From a gamma proteobacterium SCGC AAA076-P13 (GTDB lineage Bacteria; Pseudomonadota; Gammaproteobacteria; Magnimaribacterales; D2472), in NCBI GenBank assembly GCA_000384935.1, contig ARRA01000007.1, forward strand, positions 1 through 64,000: a stretch of DNA of 64,000 nt, written 5' to 3'. Numbering within the stretch: the stretch's first letter is position 1; the number at the start of each line of letters is the position of its first letter. Positions 53,458-62,126 of this stretch are shown here, in pieces. Both the position numbers and the translations under genes were made by a program. The notes below the pieces were generated by a model that worked only from the letters and a program-made list of their open reading frames with translations, had not been told where the DNA came from and did not search any database.

Positions 53458-53893
53458 ACTATTAAAAAGCTTAAAATCTCGTGAAATTTATTTACTTATA
53501 GCTTCTTTTCTTTTATTACTATTATTTGGGGTTGGCATCTTGTTATCTTCAACTTACAACACTTACAACATATCAGTAAAAAATCTAGATAAAGAAAAGG
53601 GCGACTATGAATATGTATTTAAAAAGTCATACCCGCTAACTCAGGCCACCAAACAAGCTAAAATAAATCTTGCCTTGGTGAATAAGATTATCCTTTCAAA
53701 TGAGATCTATAAGAGTATTTCAAATGTATCTCTTGAGGATTCAGATATGCTTGTCATATCTTTTAACTCAATTGACCTTGGTATGGCTATTCTACTAGCC
53801 GAGGAAATAGTCAATTCATCCTCAATGAGTATTTTAACGATAGAATCAAATAGAGTTGATGATGGAGTAACTATTAAACTTTCGTTTATTTAA
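53450..53893 (+). CDS. gspM: Type II secretion protein GspM
   Basis: This 147-residue protein has a short cytoplasmic start, a membrane helix (about 13-33, IYLLIASFLLLLLFGVGILL) and a periplasmic part of ferredoxin-like type, the layout of GspM, which pairs with GspL. It is the last gsp gene, and no gspN follows. It ends in a 4-bp tail-to-tail overlap with the GppA/Ppx-like gene. Confidence 0.8.
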   Translation: MNKLLKSLKSREIYLLIASFLLLLLFGVGILLSSTYNTYNISVKNLDKEKGDYEYVFKKSYPLTQATKQAKINLALVNKIILSNEIYKSISNVSLEDSDMLVISFNSIDLGMAILLAEEIVNSSSMSILTIESNRVDDGVTIKLSFI

Positions 53894-54750
53894 TCTTTAT
53901 AGATTGATATTTTTTTTGAATAAAGTTCATGAAATGTTTTTACAGCAATTGAATCTGAAACTCCCCACTTTGTTGATTCAATATTCCTAATCTCAAGTTT
54001 ATTTATTATCATGAGATAAATTTTTAAAGCATAATCTATAACATCTGCTCTATCTGGCTGAAGTTTAAATTGAGATATTTTTTCTTCTTGATTTAAGGTT
54101 GTTAATTCTTTAGATTTTTCAATAAACAAATTCGAAGTTATTTGTTTACATTTATAGATATTTAAAAACGATTTTATACTTCCACCTAGTCCGATGAGTG
54201 TATCTATGTCACTTTGTTTATTAAGCCACTCAGAAAGGCGCAACCATTCATTTTTATCGTCTTTACCGAGCATAGATCTTACTGCACCCAACTGAAAAGA
54301 TTGAATAATATGGTCTCCATTTTTATATATATAAATTTCAGTACTGCCACCACCAACATCAACGTAAATCTTATTTTTACCTTCTTGAGCTTTTGGATGA
54401 AACCTTATTAATTTAGCCTCTTCTAACCCTGAAATAATTCTTATAGGATGATTAATGTTATTTTCAACATATCTTCTAGCATTTTCAGAATTGGCTGTAT
54501 CTCTAAAAGCACTGGTTGCAACAATTTCATACATTTTAATATTATTTTTTAAAAAATTATCCTGATATTTTACTAATGTACTGACAAGTTCATTTAATTT
54601 GTTATCTGACAGAAGGCCTGTACCAAAAACCTCTGCACCAAGTCTTATTGGTGATCTGATGCCTTCAATAAAATCAATAGTTGTAGGGCTTGTATTAAAC
54701 ACTTTTGATTTAATGGCATTTGTACCAATATCAATGGATGCTATTTTCAT
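53890..54750 (-). CDS. GppA/Ppx-family phosphatase
   Basis: This ASKHA-fold protein (286 aa) starts with IASIDIGTNAIKSKVF, the phosphate-1 loop, and has YVDVGGGSTEIYIY as phosphate-2. Full-length Ppx has an extra C-terminal domain (about 500 aa), absent here, so the protein resembles short Ppx2/GppA forms. It would cleave polyphosphate or pppGpp. The TAATG junction with ppk2 upstream on the same strand favours a polyphosphate role. Substrate cannot be told from the sequence alone. Confidence 0.85.
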   Translation of the reverse strand: MKIASIDIGTNAIKSKVFNTSPTTIDFIEGIRSPIRLGAEVFGTGLLSDNKLNELVSTLVKYQDNFLKNNIKMYEIVATSAFRDTANSENARRYVENNINHPIRIISGLEEAKLIRFHPKAQEGKNKIYVDVGGGSTEIYIYKNGDHIIQSFQLGAVRSMLGKDDKNEWLRLSEWLNKQSDIDTLIGLGGSIKSFLNIYKCKQITSNLFIEKSKELTTLNQEEKISQFKLQPDRADVIDYALKIYLMIINKLEIRNIESTKWGVSDSIAVKTFHELYSKKISIYKD

Positions 54751-55589
54751 TATGTATCGTCACTATATTTAGTAATTATCATAAATTGTTCGTAGGTAAG
54801 ATTATCAAAACGAACTCCTTCAATACTTGCTGAATAATTAGATATAGCTTTCGACCATTTCACTGGCTTTAGTATTTTTTTATTTTCATAATCCATCTTA
54901 TTCAGAAGGTACCTTAAGGCTGTTAATCTACCTATCATCTTATTATTTGAATTAATCATTACCCATGGCGATAGCTCAGTAGCAGTTCTTGAAAACATTT
55001 GTTCTTTATAGAAAGTAAAAGCATCCCATTTAGTTACAATTTTTTCATCATTTTTAGATAGCTTCCAATATTTTAATTGAGAATTTTTTCTTGCATTCAT
55101 CCTTCTTTCTTGTTGATCTCTTGATAGTGAAAAATAAAATTTAGTAATCTCAACATTATTTAAAATATGATCTTCTTCCCACTTATTAACTCTATTCATA
55201 AATGTTCTATATTGATTTTCAGAACAATATCCCATAATTGGCTCTGTTATTGCTCGCGTATACCATGATCTGTCTAAGAATGAGATCTCACCATTTTGAG
55301 GTATAACTTTCCCCCATCTTTGAAACCAATGAGATGACTCCCATTTAGATGGAATTCCTAATTGAACATAGTTAAAATTATTAGGCCTCAAGTATTCAGA
55401 AAAGAATTTTATTGCAGAACTTTTTCCTGCAGTGTCTCTACCTTCAAATACAATGCATAACTTCCTATTATTTTTAATAACATCCTCTTGAAGCTTTAAT
55501 AATTCAATTTGAAGTCTTCTTTTTTCCAATGCGTATGCTTTGGCATGAAGTCTTTTGTATTCTGATTGATCTAAAGATATAAGATTCAT
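54750..55589 (-). CDS. ppk2: Polyphosphate kinase 2
   Basis: PPK2 enzymes transfer phosphate between polyphosphate and nucleotides. The 279-residue protein has Walker A GRDTAGKSSAIKFF, the middle segment SSHWFQRWGKVIP, Walker B and lid region FLDRSWYTRAITEPIMGYC, and the C-terminal KWDAFTFYKEQMF. It is a single-domain form, as in class I or III. The preferred nucleotide and direction (making GTP/ATP or polyphosphate) cannot be assigned. It overlaps the GppA/Ppx gene by 1 bp and is divergent from pit, with a Pho-like site between. Confidence 0.92.
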   Translation of the reverse strand: MNLISLDQSEYKRLHAKAYALEKRRLQIELLKLQEDVIKNNRKLCIVFEGRDTAGKSSAIKFFSEYLRPNNFNYVQLGIPSKWESSHWFQRWGKVIPQNGEISFLDRSWYTRAITEPIMGYCSENQYRTFMNRVNKWEEDHILNNVEITKFYFSLSRDQQERRMNARKNSQLKYWKLSKNDEKIVTKWDAFTFYKEQMFSRTATELSPWVMINSNNKMIGRLTALRYLLNKMDYENKKILKPVKWSKAISNYSASIEGVRFDNLTYEQFMIITKYSDDT

Positions 55590-55619
55590 TTATATATGTA
55601 TTGTTTATTTCACTAAAAA

Positions 55620-55648
55620 GTAAATGTAAATTCACATGAATGTAACAA
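55620..55648 (-). promoter_or_regulatory. Pho-box-like repeats between ppk2 and pit
   Basis: On the minus strand TTGTTAC, ATGTGAA and CATTTAC recur at 11-bp steps (55648, 55637 and 55626 downwards). The first repeat resembles the GTGTTAC of the strong Pho box behind phoR; the others are weaker. Orientation favours ppk2, but the divergent pit gene (ATG 55695) could also use it. The sequence match alone is modest, and the phosphate gene context raises its likelihood. Confidence 0.4.
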
Positions 55649-55694
55649 CCAGAAGTTCTAATGCATATATTAAATTTATATAACAGGTAAAACA

Positions 55695-56957
55695 ATGGAA
55701 AATTTATTCTTAGATCCTACACTTATCCTTATTATAGCGGCTTTTGCTGGGTTTTTCATGGCATTCGGAATTGGTGCAAATGATGTTGCTAATGCTATGG
55801 GAACATCTGTAGGAAGCAAGGCCATAACATTTAAGCAAGCTATATTTATTGCTGCTATCTTTGAATTTTTAGGCGCATATTTAGCTGGAGGTGAAGTCAC
55901 ATCAACAATTAGAAAAGGAATAGTCGATCCAGATCTCTACATAGGAAAAGAAAATATATTTATTATTGGAATGCTATCTGCATTATTGGCTGCAGGTACA
56001 TGGCTTCTAATAGCAAGCTCTAAGGGCTGGCCAGTATCTACAACGCATTCCATTGTTGGTTCTATAGTTGGGTTTGTAATAATATCAATGGGCTTTCAAG
56101 CCGTTTCTTGGGATAAAGTCGGAACCATTGCTGCTAGCTGGGTTGTCTCGCCTGCAATTTCAGGAACAATGGCATTTTTTATATTTTTAAGTGCTAAGAA
56201 ATTTATCCTAGATAGAAAAGATCCAGCACAAGCGGCTGTATCTTTAATACCTCTTTACAGTTTCTTTGTAGCTGTAATTATAGGTTTAGTTACTGCTAGA
56301 AAAGGCTTGAAACATGTAGGTTTGCCTCTCACTGATAATGAGGTTGTTTTAGTTACAATAGCATTTGGATTAGTTGTCACAGTAATTACATACATTCTTT
56401 TAAATATAAACAAAGAAAAAATTAAAAAGAATGGTGTTGAATCAGCTTTTGCTGTTCTTATGATAGTTACTGCATCAGCTATGGCCTTTGCTCATGGCTC
56501 AAATGATGTAGCAAATGCTATCGGTCCAATGTCTGCAATAATTAGCGTTGCATCAGAAGGAGCAATTGGAGCAAAATCAGCAGTTAGTCCCTGGGTTTTA
56601 TTGATTGGTGGAGTGGGTATAGTTTTTGGTTTGGCTATGCTGGGAGGTAGGGTTATCAAAACTGTTGGTAGTAAAATTACTACACTAACTCCTAGTTTAG
56701 GATTTTCAGCTGAGATGGCAGCCGCATCTACTGTTGTAGCTGCGACTTACATAGGATTTCCTATATCAACAACACATACGCTTGTAGGAGCTGTTATTGG
56801 GGTAGGTCTTGCTAAAGGTGTTTCTCATCTAGATCTGAGCTCTATAGGTAGAATCATCCTTTCTTGGGTAGTAACAATACCTGCTGGCGCTACATTAACA
56901 GTATTGTTTTATGTTTTATTAAGATTTATTGAAACCTTAATGACAGTAGGGGTTTAA
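55695..56957 (+). CDS. pit: Pit-type inorganic phosphate transporter
   Basis: This low-affinity phosphate permease (420 aa, about 10-11 helices) has the two inverted signature repeats GANDVANAMGTSVGSKAIT near residues 27-45 and AHGSNDVANAIGP in the second half, plus PVSTTHSIVGS and PISTTHTLVGA. An in-frame ATG with AGG about 9 bases upstream fits the start. Pit proteins are H+-coupled, while close PiT relatives use Na+. The usual upstream phoU-like gene (DUF47) is absent; polyphosphate genes are divergent instead. Confidence 0.93.
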   Translation: MENLFLDPTLILIIAAFAGFFMAFGIGANDVANAMGTSVGSKAITFKQAIFIAAIFEFLGAYLAGGEVTSTIRKGIVDPDLYIGKENIFIIGMLSALLAAGTWLLIASSKGWPVSTTHSIVGSIVGFVIISMGFQAVSWDKVGTIAASWVVSPAISGTMAFFIFLSAKKFILDRKDPAQAAVSLIPLYSFFVAVIIGLVTARKGLKHVGLPLTDNEVVLVTIAFGLVVTVITYILLNINKEKIKKNGVESAFAVLMIVTASAMAFAHGSNDVANAIGPMSAIISVASEGAIGAKSAVSPWVLLIGGVGIVFGLAMLGGRVIKTVGSKITTLTPSLGFSAEMAAASTVVAATYIGFPISTTHTLVGAVIGVGLAKGVSHLDLSSIGRIILSWVVTIPAGATLTVLFYVLLRFIETLMTVGV

Positions 56958-56971
56958 TTAATAGCTCAAAC

Positions 56972-57568
56972 TCAAGAGTTTTGATTAATCCAATTAAGTA
57001 AATAGGAAAGGCTCGCTCTGTGGGCCTCGATCCTTCCAACCTCATTTAACTCTCCGTTTTCTTTTGCATTTAATGCAAATACAGAGAGGATAAGTTGAGT
57101 AAGTACTCTATAGACACCACTTTTATTATACATATCAGGAAGCTCAATATTATTATCGATAAAGCATTCAATAGAACTTGCTAAGCCGTGCATAGATTCA
57201 GATGACATTGGAGGACTTACTGTATTTTTTAAAATAATTAATTGAGCAGCTTTGGAAGATCTAAAAAATTTATACATCACCTCAACCGTCTTTAAAACAA
57301 TTACAGAAACTTGATTAGTTTCAAGCGGGGTTAATTCCTCTCTAAATACATTTTCACAATCTTTAAAATAACCCTTAATCATCATTGCTTTTAAAGAGTC
57401 AGTTGTAGGAAAAAATTTATAAGTAGAGGTTCTCTTTAGGCCTGAATATTTTGCAATATTTGAGATCGTTATAGCTTCAAGACCATCGTTAAGAAGAATT
57501 GATTCAGCGGTTTGAAGAATAAGTTTTACTCTTTTCTTACTTCTTTCTTGCTTGGCAATTAATTCCAT
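56972..57568 (-). CDS. TetR-family transcriptional regulator
   Basis: The 198-residue protein has the TetR helix-turn-helix at about residues 15-55 (SILLNDGLEAITISNIAKYS, then TSTYKFFPTTDSLKAMM). The C-terminal ligand domain shows no features that reveal an effector. It lies 45 bp behind the phytase gene on the same strand and may be co-transcribed with it; pit ends 15 bp away on the other strand. A small palindrome before the porin (58812-58826) is one conceivable target. Confidence 0.85.
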   Translation of the reverse strand: MELIAKQERSKKRVKLILQTAESILLNDGLEAITISNIAKYSGLKRTSTYKFFPTTDSLKAMMIKGYFKDCENVFREELTPLETNQVSVIVLKTVEVMYKFFRSSKAAQLIILKNTVSPPMSSESMHGLASSIECFIDNNIELPDMYNKSGVYRVLTQLILSVFALNAKENGELNEVGRIEAHRASLSYLLNWINQNS

Positions 57569-57613
57569 TATTAGATTATGGACAAATGTTTAGAAAAGTA
57601 AAATACATATTAG

Positions 57614-58675
57614 TTATTCATCTATTTTATCAAGGACATCTTTAATAGAAACAAATTTAAAATTTTGTTTTCTAATTGATCCTGCGCCATCATTACTTCC
57701 ATCTTGAACCACCAACAAGCCTTTAGGAAATAATGGCCCTAGGTTGTTGTTTACAACATCAACTCCATCTGTATCCGTAACAGCATCAATAGATCCATTT
57801 CCAACAATATTAAAGCTATTTATAAAATTATGTGGGTATCTTCGGCTATAAATGTTTAAAGTACTATTACCTTGAGAGGAAAGGATAACGAATCCTTCAT
57901 TAGTGTTTGATTTATAAATTGTTACTCCTTCAGGATCGCCAACAATATTGCCTGATCTGGTATCAATAATAATTGGAGCACTAAAATCAAGATTTTTATT
58001 GATTTTGTAAGCTCTTAAAATCCCTCTATCTTGTTCCTCAGAAATAAATAAAGTTGAATTATCAGAATCATAAACACAACCTTCAGACTGTGTAGCATCT
58101 TGGTTGTTAAATGTATGCAATAATTTTAAGTTATCACGATATGACCATAATTGAACTCTTGATCCCTCATCTTCAGTGATGAATGCAATATTACCAAAAT
58201 ACTCGTGATGTCCTGAACAGACCCCATATACAATCATATCTGCATGACCTTTTAGAGTTGATTTAACTGGAAGCTTAAATGTATTAGATTCTATATCTGA
58301 GTTCATTTTATTGTTATCTAAAACCCAAAGATCTAAGGAGCTATCATTTCTATTAGAGCCAAATAGCAAAGTAGTTTTTGAAATGTCGTCAGAAATTATG
58401 TCTATGTTATTAATATTTCCCGCAGGAGAAAAATCAAGTGTTTCTGCTTTTAGATTGTATGTATAAATACCATTATATTTATCCGTTCCAAATACTAGTG
58501 AATTATTAATATTTATATTATTAATCCATATTGCAGGATCATCAGCATCTCCATTTATCTTAACTTGGTCTGTTTCATATATTGATATAACAGAGAATGC
58601 ATTCAATTGGCATATAGAAAAAAAACATAAAAGATACAAAGAGTAGATTTTTTTAAGAATTGAATTTTTATTCAT
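57614..58675 (-). CDS. Beta-propeller phytase, exported
   Basis: This 353-residue enzyme should release phosphate from phytate, with Ca2+. A signal peptide ends near CQLNA/FS. Family motifs are GDADDPAIWIN at the start of the propeller, LFGSNRNDSSLDLW, SQGNSTLNIYSR and GLLVVQDGSNDGAGS near the C-terminus. Length is typical for the six-bladed phytases (about 350). It is the most plausible exported substrate in the window for the Gsp system, though periplasmic retention is possible. It is divergent from a porin gene, with Pho-like repeats between. Confidence 0.9.
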   Translation of the reverse strand: MNKNSILKKIYSLYLLCFFSICQLNAFSVISIYETDQVKINGDADDPAIWINNININNSLVFGTDKYNGIYTYNLKAETLDFSPAGNINNIDIISDDISKTTLLFGSNRNDSSLDLWVLDNNKMNSDIESNTFKLPVKSTLKGHADMIVYGVCSGHHEYFGNIAFITEDEGSRVQLWSYRDNLKLLHTFNNQDATQSEGCVYDSDNSTLFISEEQDRGILRAYKINKNLDFSAPIIIDTRSGNIVGDPEGVTIYKSNTNEGFVILSSQGNSTLNIYSRRYPHNFINSFNIVGNGSIDAVTDTDGVDVVNNNLGPLFPKGLLVVQDGSNDGAGSIRKQNFKFVSIKDVLDKIDE

Positions 58676-58752
58676 AGCCTATTATATGTTGTGGTACTAA
58701 CATATATATAATTTTACTATTATTATTTATGGTAGTTCATATTTAACATAAT

Positions 58753-58770
58753 GTTACATTCTAGTGTCAC
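58753..58770 (-). promoter_or_regulatory. Pho-box-like repeat between phytase and porin
   Basis: On the minus strand GTGACAC and ATGTAAC are 11 bp apart with an AT-rich spacer, about 78 bp before the phytase start. Each matches the CTGTCAC-type unit at five of seven positions. On the plus strand GTTACAT/GTGTCAC could also serve the porin. The match is weak by itself; the phosphate-related genes on both sides are the main support. Confidence 0.35.
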
Positions 58771-58889
58771 TTTAGTAATTTATGAAACTTTGAAGTTAAT
58801 CTTTTGAAAAGAGTGTTATTCACACTATGAGTAATTCATTTATATATGGAATAATTGCATTTTTTAACATTAATCATATAAAAATAAGC

Positions 58890-59840
58890 ATGAAAAAAAA
58901 TTTTTACAAAACTCAAAAAAGAACTACTCAATCAATTAATAATTTTTCTCTACTTTCTTTATTACTTTGCATGAGTACTTTTAATCTTACTGCTACTGAT
59001 ACTGAGATTTATGGAAAAATAAATTTAGATCTTCTTTCTACAGAAGTAGACTCTAAAACTTCCTCCGAAACTAATAGCAATGCATCAAGGCTTGGATATA
59101 AAGCAAAGTTTAAGTTATCAGATAAAGTAAATTTCCTAATTCAAATTGAAAATGAAATAGATGTAACAGATGGAAAGGCAGATAAAAATAAAGTACTTAA
59201 ACAACGTAATACATTTATAGGTATTTCAGGTAATTTTGGAAAACTTTTTGTTGGAACTCATGATACTGCTTTTAAGAAATCACAATTGAAAGTTGATTTA
59301 TTTAATGATACTAAATCAGATATAAAAAACCTTTTTGTAGGTGAAAACAGATCCCAGGACTTAGTTGGTTACACATCTCCAGAAATAATAAAAGGATTAA
59401 AGGTTACTCTTAATAATATTAAAACATCTAGCAAAAGTTATCAGTCTTATTCATTTGACTATAACGCAAATAATTTTAAATCATCATTTGGAATAGATTC
59501 AGGTCTTAAGGGTTATGAAAGTAAAAGATTTGCTATATTAAAACCAATTAAGAACAGCACACTTGGTTTTCTATATCAAGAATCTATTAATGCTGAAACA
59601 TCTAACAAAGAATCAGGTTATGTTGCTAGCTTAAAACATAAATTATCATCAAAATCTTCTTTAATGTTTCAAGCATCCGAGTCTGATATTAAGCTTATTG
59701 GTGGAAAGCAGAATGCTATTGGATACTCATACCAATATAATTCAATATTGAAATTATTTACAAGCTACTCAAAAAGATCTCAATCAGATAGTTTAAAAAA
59801 CAAAAAAATGATTAGCGCAGGGTTTGAGCTGAAGTTTTAG
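58890..59840 (+). CDS. Gram-negative porin
   Basis: This outer-membrane beta-barrel protein (316 aa from the ATG at 58890) has a positively charged signal peptide (MKKNFYKTQKRTTQ, then FSLLSLLLCMSTFNLTA). The mature start TEIYGKINLDLLS is typical of porins, as are SRLGYKAKFKLSDKVNFLIQIE, FIGISGNFGKLFVGTHD and a C-terminal aromatic (SAGFELKF). An upstream in-frame ATG at 58827 would put 21 residues before the signal and is unlikely. Basic residues are common, and with the phytase and pit next door an anion or phosphate preference is plausible but not shown. Confidence 0.85.
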   Translation: MKKNFYKTQKRTTQSINNFSLLSLLLCMSTFNLTATDTEIYGKINLDLLSTEVDSKTSSETNSNASRLGYKAKFKLSDKVNFLIQIENEIDVTDGKADKNKVLKQRNTFIGISGNFGKLFVGTHDTAFKKSQLKVDLFNDTKSDIKNLFVGENRSQDLVGYTSPEIIKGLKVTLNNIKTSSKSYQSYSFDYNANNFKSSFGIDSGLKGYESKRFAILKPIKNSTLGFLYQESINAETSNKESGYVASLKHKLSSKSSLMFQASESDIKLIGGKQNAIGYSYQYNSILKLFTSYSKRSQSDSLKNKKMISAGFELKF

Positions 59841-59863
59841 ATCCTAAATTATATTTATTTCTT

Positions 59864-59890
59864 AAGGCTCCTATAGAGCTTTATTTTATT
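59864..59890 (+). terminator. Intrinsic terminator after the porin gene
   Basis: AAGGCTC (59864-59870) pairs with GAGCTTT (59876-59882) around a CTATA loop, followed by ATTTTATT. It lies 24 bp behind the porin stop and reaches into the end of the convergent epoxide hydrolase gene. The reverse orientation has no good T tract. Confidence 0.65.
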
Positions 59891-60999
59891 AACTTTGATA
59901 TAAAATTTACTATGTCTTCAGCCAAAACTTCAGGCTTTTCCATGGCAGCAAAATGACCACCATCATACTCATTCCACTGAACTACATTATAGATTTTTTC
60001 AGCCCAAATTTTTGGAGGGATCATGATATCCTTTTTAAATATAGCACCTGCCATTGGTTGAGAGACTTTATTAAATGAAAAGCCAAACTCCCCATTTTCT
60101 TTATATAACCGAGCTGATGAAGGCGCTGATTCTGTAAACCAATACAATGAAATAATACTTAAAACTTCATCATTCGTAACAACTAATTTATTAGTTCTTT
60201 CATCAAACCAACCATAAAATTTTTCTGCAATCCATGCCGCCAGACCAATAGGTGAGTCATTAAGACTATAACCTATAGTTTGTGGCTTTGTTCGTTGTAT
60301 TTCATAGTAACCGTATCCTTGATTTTTATATTTATTAAAATTTTCTAATAACTTCAATTCATTTTGTGTAACGCCTTGCATAGGATCTTGATTATCAGGA
60401 GGGAATGCAATTACAAGATTTAAATGAATACCAATACAATTATTAGGGTAAAGCTCTGCCATCCACTTACTCACAGTTGCTCCCCAGTCACCTCCTTGCA
60501 CTACATATTTATCATAACCAAGAGCACCCATTAACTCATGTTGAATTCTTGCAATTTTCTCTGAATCCATACCTTTTTCTGTGGGCTTATCAGAAAATCC
60601 GAAACCTGGCATAGAAGGGCATATTATATCTATTGGGATTTTTGATTTTTTATGGATTATAGGAATAATTTTTAAAAACTCTTGAATGCTGCCTGGCCAC
60701 CCATGAGTCATAATAAGTGGAACGGCTCCTTCTTTATCAGATTTAGAATGAAGAAAATGAATTTTAAGCCCAGAATTGGATTTAAATTTATAACTACCAA
60801 TTTTATTTAACTCTTCTTCATGATTCCTCCAGTTAAAAGAGTTCAGCCACTCATTTGATAAGTTTTTTAAAAAACTCATTCCTGTTCCATGTGACCAATA
60901 TTCATCATTTATCTCATCGGGCCACCTTGTAAGTGTTATTTTTTGGTGTAATTTATTTATTTCTTCGTCAGAAATATGAATATTAAATTTTTCTATCAT
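59881..60999 (-). CDS. Epoxide hydrolase-like alpha/beta hydrolase
   Basis: The 372-residue protein begins with an EHN domain (about 1-90, FNIHISDEEINKLHQKI and TRWPDEINDEYW), found in microsomal-type epoxide hydrolases. The catalytic domain has HGWPGSIQEFLKI (oxyanion), the nucleophile D171 in VQGGDWGATVSKWM and a C-terminal GGHFAAMEKPE with the catalytic His. There is no signal peptide. The natural substrate is unknown. It starts 86 bp from the divergent DedA gene. Confidence 0.87.
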   Translation of the reverse strand: MIEKFNIHISDEEINKLHQKITLTRWPDEINDEYWSHGTGMSFLKNLSNEWLNSFNWRNHEEELNKIGSYKFKSNSGLKIHFLHSKSDKEGAVPLIMTHGWPGSIQEFLKIIPIIHKKSKIPIDIICPSMPGFGFSDKPTEKGMDSEKIARIQHELMGALGYDKYVVQGGDWGATVSKWMAELYPNNCIGIHLNLVIAFPPDNQDPMQGVTQNELKLLENFNKYKNQGYGYYEIQRTKPQTIGYSLNDSPIGLAAWIAEKFYGWFDERTNKLVVTNDEVLSIISLYWFTESAPSSARLYKENGEFGFSFNKVSQPMAGAIFKKDIMIPPKIWAEKIYNVVQWNEYDGGHFAAMEKPEVLAEDIVNFISKLIK

Positions 61000-61085
61000 T
61001 TTTTAAATAGTGATTCTTGTTGAACATACTATATGCGAAACTAATAATTAAAGTAAAATATCCTATATAACCTCTATCTAATATT

Positions 61086-61589
61086 ATGTTTGAAAAAATT
61101 GAATTATATTTAAATACAAATGCAGAATATGCTTGGATGGTTATTTTTTTCTTTGCTTTTATTGAGTCCTTTGTTTTATCAGGAATTGTTACATCCAGTG
61201 CAATTTTATTTTCAATTTGCATATTTATATACAACACAGAACTCTTATCTATCTACTATATTGTTCCATTGGCAGTATTAGGTGCACATTTAGGAGACAT
61301 GACTAGTTTCTTATTTGGCAAAACCATAGGTCCGCAAATTCTAACTACAAAAGTTATGGTGAAAAGACAGAAAACGATAATAAGAGCGCAAAAATTTTTA
61401 GATAAAACTGGTTCTTTCACTGTTCTGCTTGGAAGATTTATACCCGCAGTAAGACCAATAGTTCCCTTTTTACTTGGTATTTCTGACTTAAAGGTTGTAA
61501 GATTTTATATTGCAGATCTCATTGCTTGTCTTTTGTGGGGATTAGCTTTGGGGTTTTTAGTAACGGGAGTTGGCTCCTTTTTTGGATAA
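61086..61589 (+). CDS. DedA-family membrane protein
   Basis: The 167-residue protein has four to five hydrophobic segments and the DedA/VTT core: LGAHLGDMTSFLFGKTIG, then FLDKTGSFTVLLGRFIPAVRPIVPFLLG with the conserved GRFxPxxR motif, and WGLALGFLVTGVG. Some DedA proteins flip undecaprenyl phosphate or act in membrane lipid balance. This one lacks the extended N-terminus of the E. coli proteins (about 220 aa). A 61-codon membrane protein follows 5 bp later. Confidence 0.85.
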   Translation: MFEKIELYLNTNAEYAWMVIFFFAFIESFVLSGIVTSSAILFSICIFIYNTELLSIYYIVPLAVLGAHLGDMTSFLFGKTIGPQILTTKVMVKRQKTIIRAQKFLDKTGSFTVLLGRFIPAVRPIVPFLLGISDLKVVRFYIADLIACLLWGLALGFLVTGVGSFFG

Positions 61590-61594
61590 TTCAA

Positions 61595-61780
61595 ATGTTG
61601 AGTATATTTATATTAACAATTAGTACTATAGCTTTAATCTATTTGCTTGTTCAGTTAGTAAAAGCTAAACAGCAGGGTAAGTTTCTGCAAACTCTTAGAG
61701 ACTTGCTTGTTATTGCATTGGCTATTCTAATGACGTTTGCAATTTTCTATATTGGTTATAGGGTCTTTAGAGTTTTTTAA
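61595..61780 (+). CDS. Small two-helix membrane protein, unknown function
   Basis: From the ATG at 61595 the product is 61 aa, with hydrophobic stretches at about 2-21 and 40-58 separated by a basic loop (VKAKQQGKFLQTLRD). Longer in-frame starts exist inside the DedA gene but are unlikely. It is 5 bp after DedA and 4 bp before the HIT gene start, so it fits an operon. No family was recognised. Confidence 0.6.
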   Translation: MLSIFILTISTIALIYLLVQLVKAKQQGKFLQTLRDLLVIALAILMTFAIFYIGYRVFRVF

Positions 61781-61784
61781 TTTT

Positions 61785-62126
61785 ATGACTGAAACTCTCT
61801 TTGATAAGATCATCAAAAAAGATATTCCTGCTGATATTATTTATGAAGATGAAAAATCTATTGTAATCAAAGATATCAACCCGCAAGCTCCAGTTCATCT
61901 ACTAATCATTCCAAAAAAAAATATACCAATGCTCTCAAGTGCAAATGAGGAAGACAAGGAAATTTTAGGCCATCTTATGTTAGTTGCAGGAAAGGTTTCA
62001 AAAATACTAAAGTTAGATAATACATTTAATATTGTTATTAATAATGGAGCAAATGCAGGTCAAACTGTATTCCACCTTCACCTACATTTACTTTCTGGTA
62101 AATCCTTTAACTGGTTGCCGGCTTAA
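61785..62126 (+). CDS. HIT-family nucleotide hydrolase (HinT-like)
   Basis: The chosen ATG at 61785 gives 113 aa and the standard N-terminus TLFDKIIKKDIPADIIYEDE. A longer frame to 61737 would overlap the previous gene and has no support. The histidine triad is in TVFHLHLHLLSG, close to the E. coli HinT form HIHMHLLGG. HinT enzymes hydrolyse adenosine phosphoramidates and lysyl-AMP. It overlaps a minus-strand small ORF at its 3' end. Confidence 0.9.
   Translation: MTETLFDKIIKKDIPADIIYEDEKSIVIKDINPQAPVHLLIIPKKNIPMLSSANEEDKEILGHLMLVAGKVSKILKLDNTFNIVINNGANAGQTVFHLHLHLLSGKSFNWLPA

Noticed and set aside
56958-56985. AAACT-CAAG-AGTTT hairpin between pit and the TetR gene as a terminator
   Set aside because: The stem is A/T-rich, the loop is small and no T tract follows in either direction.
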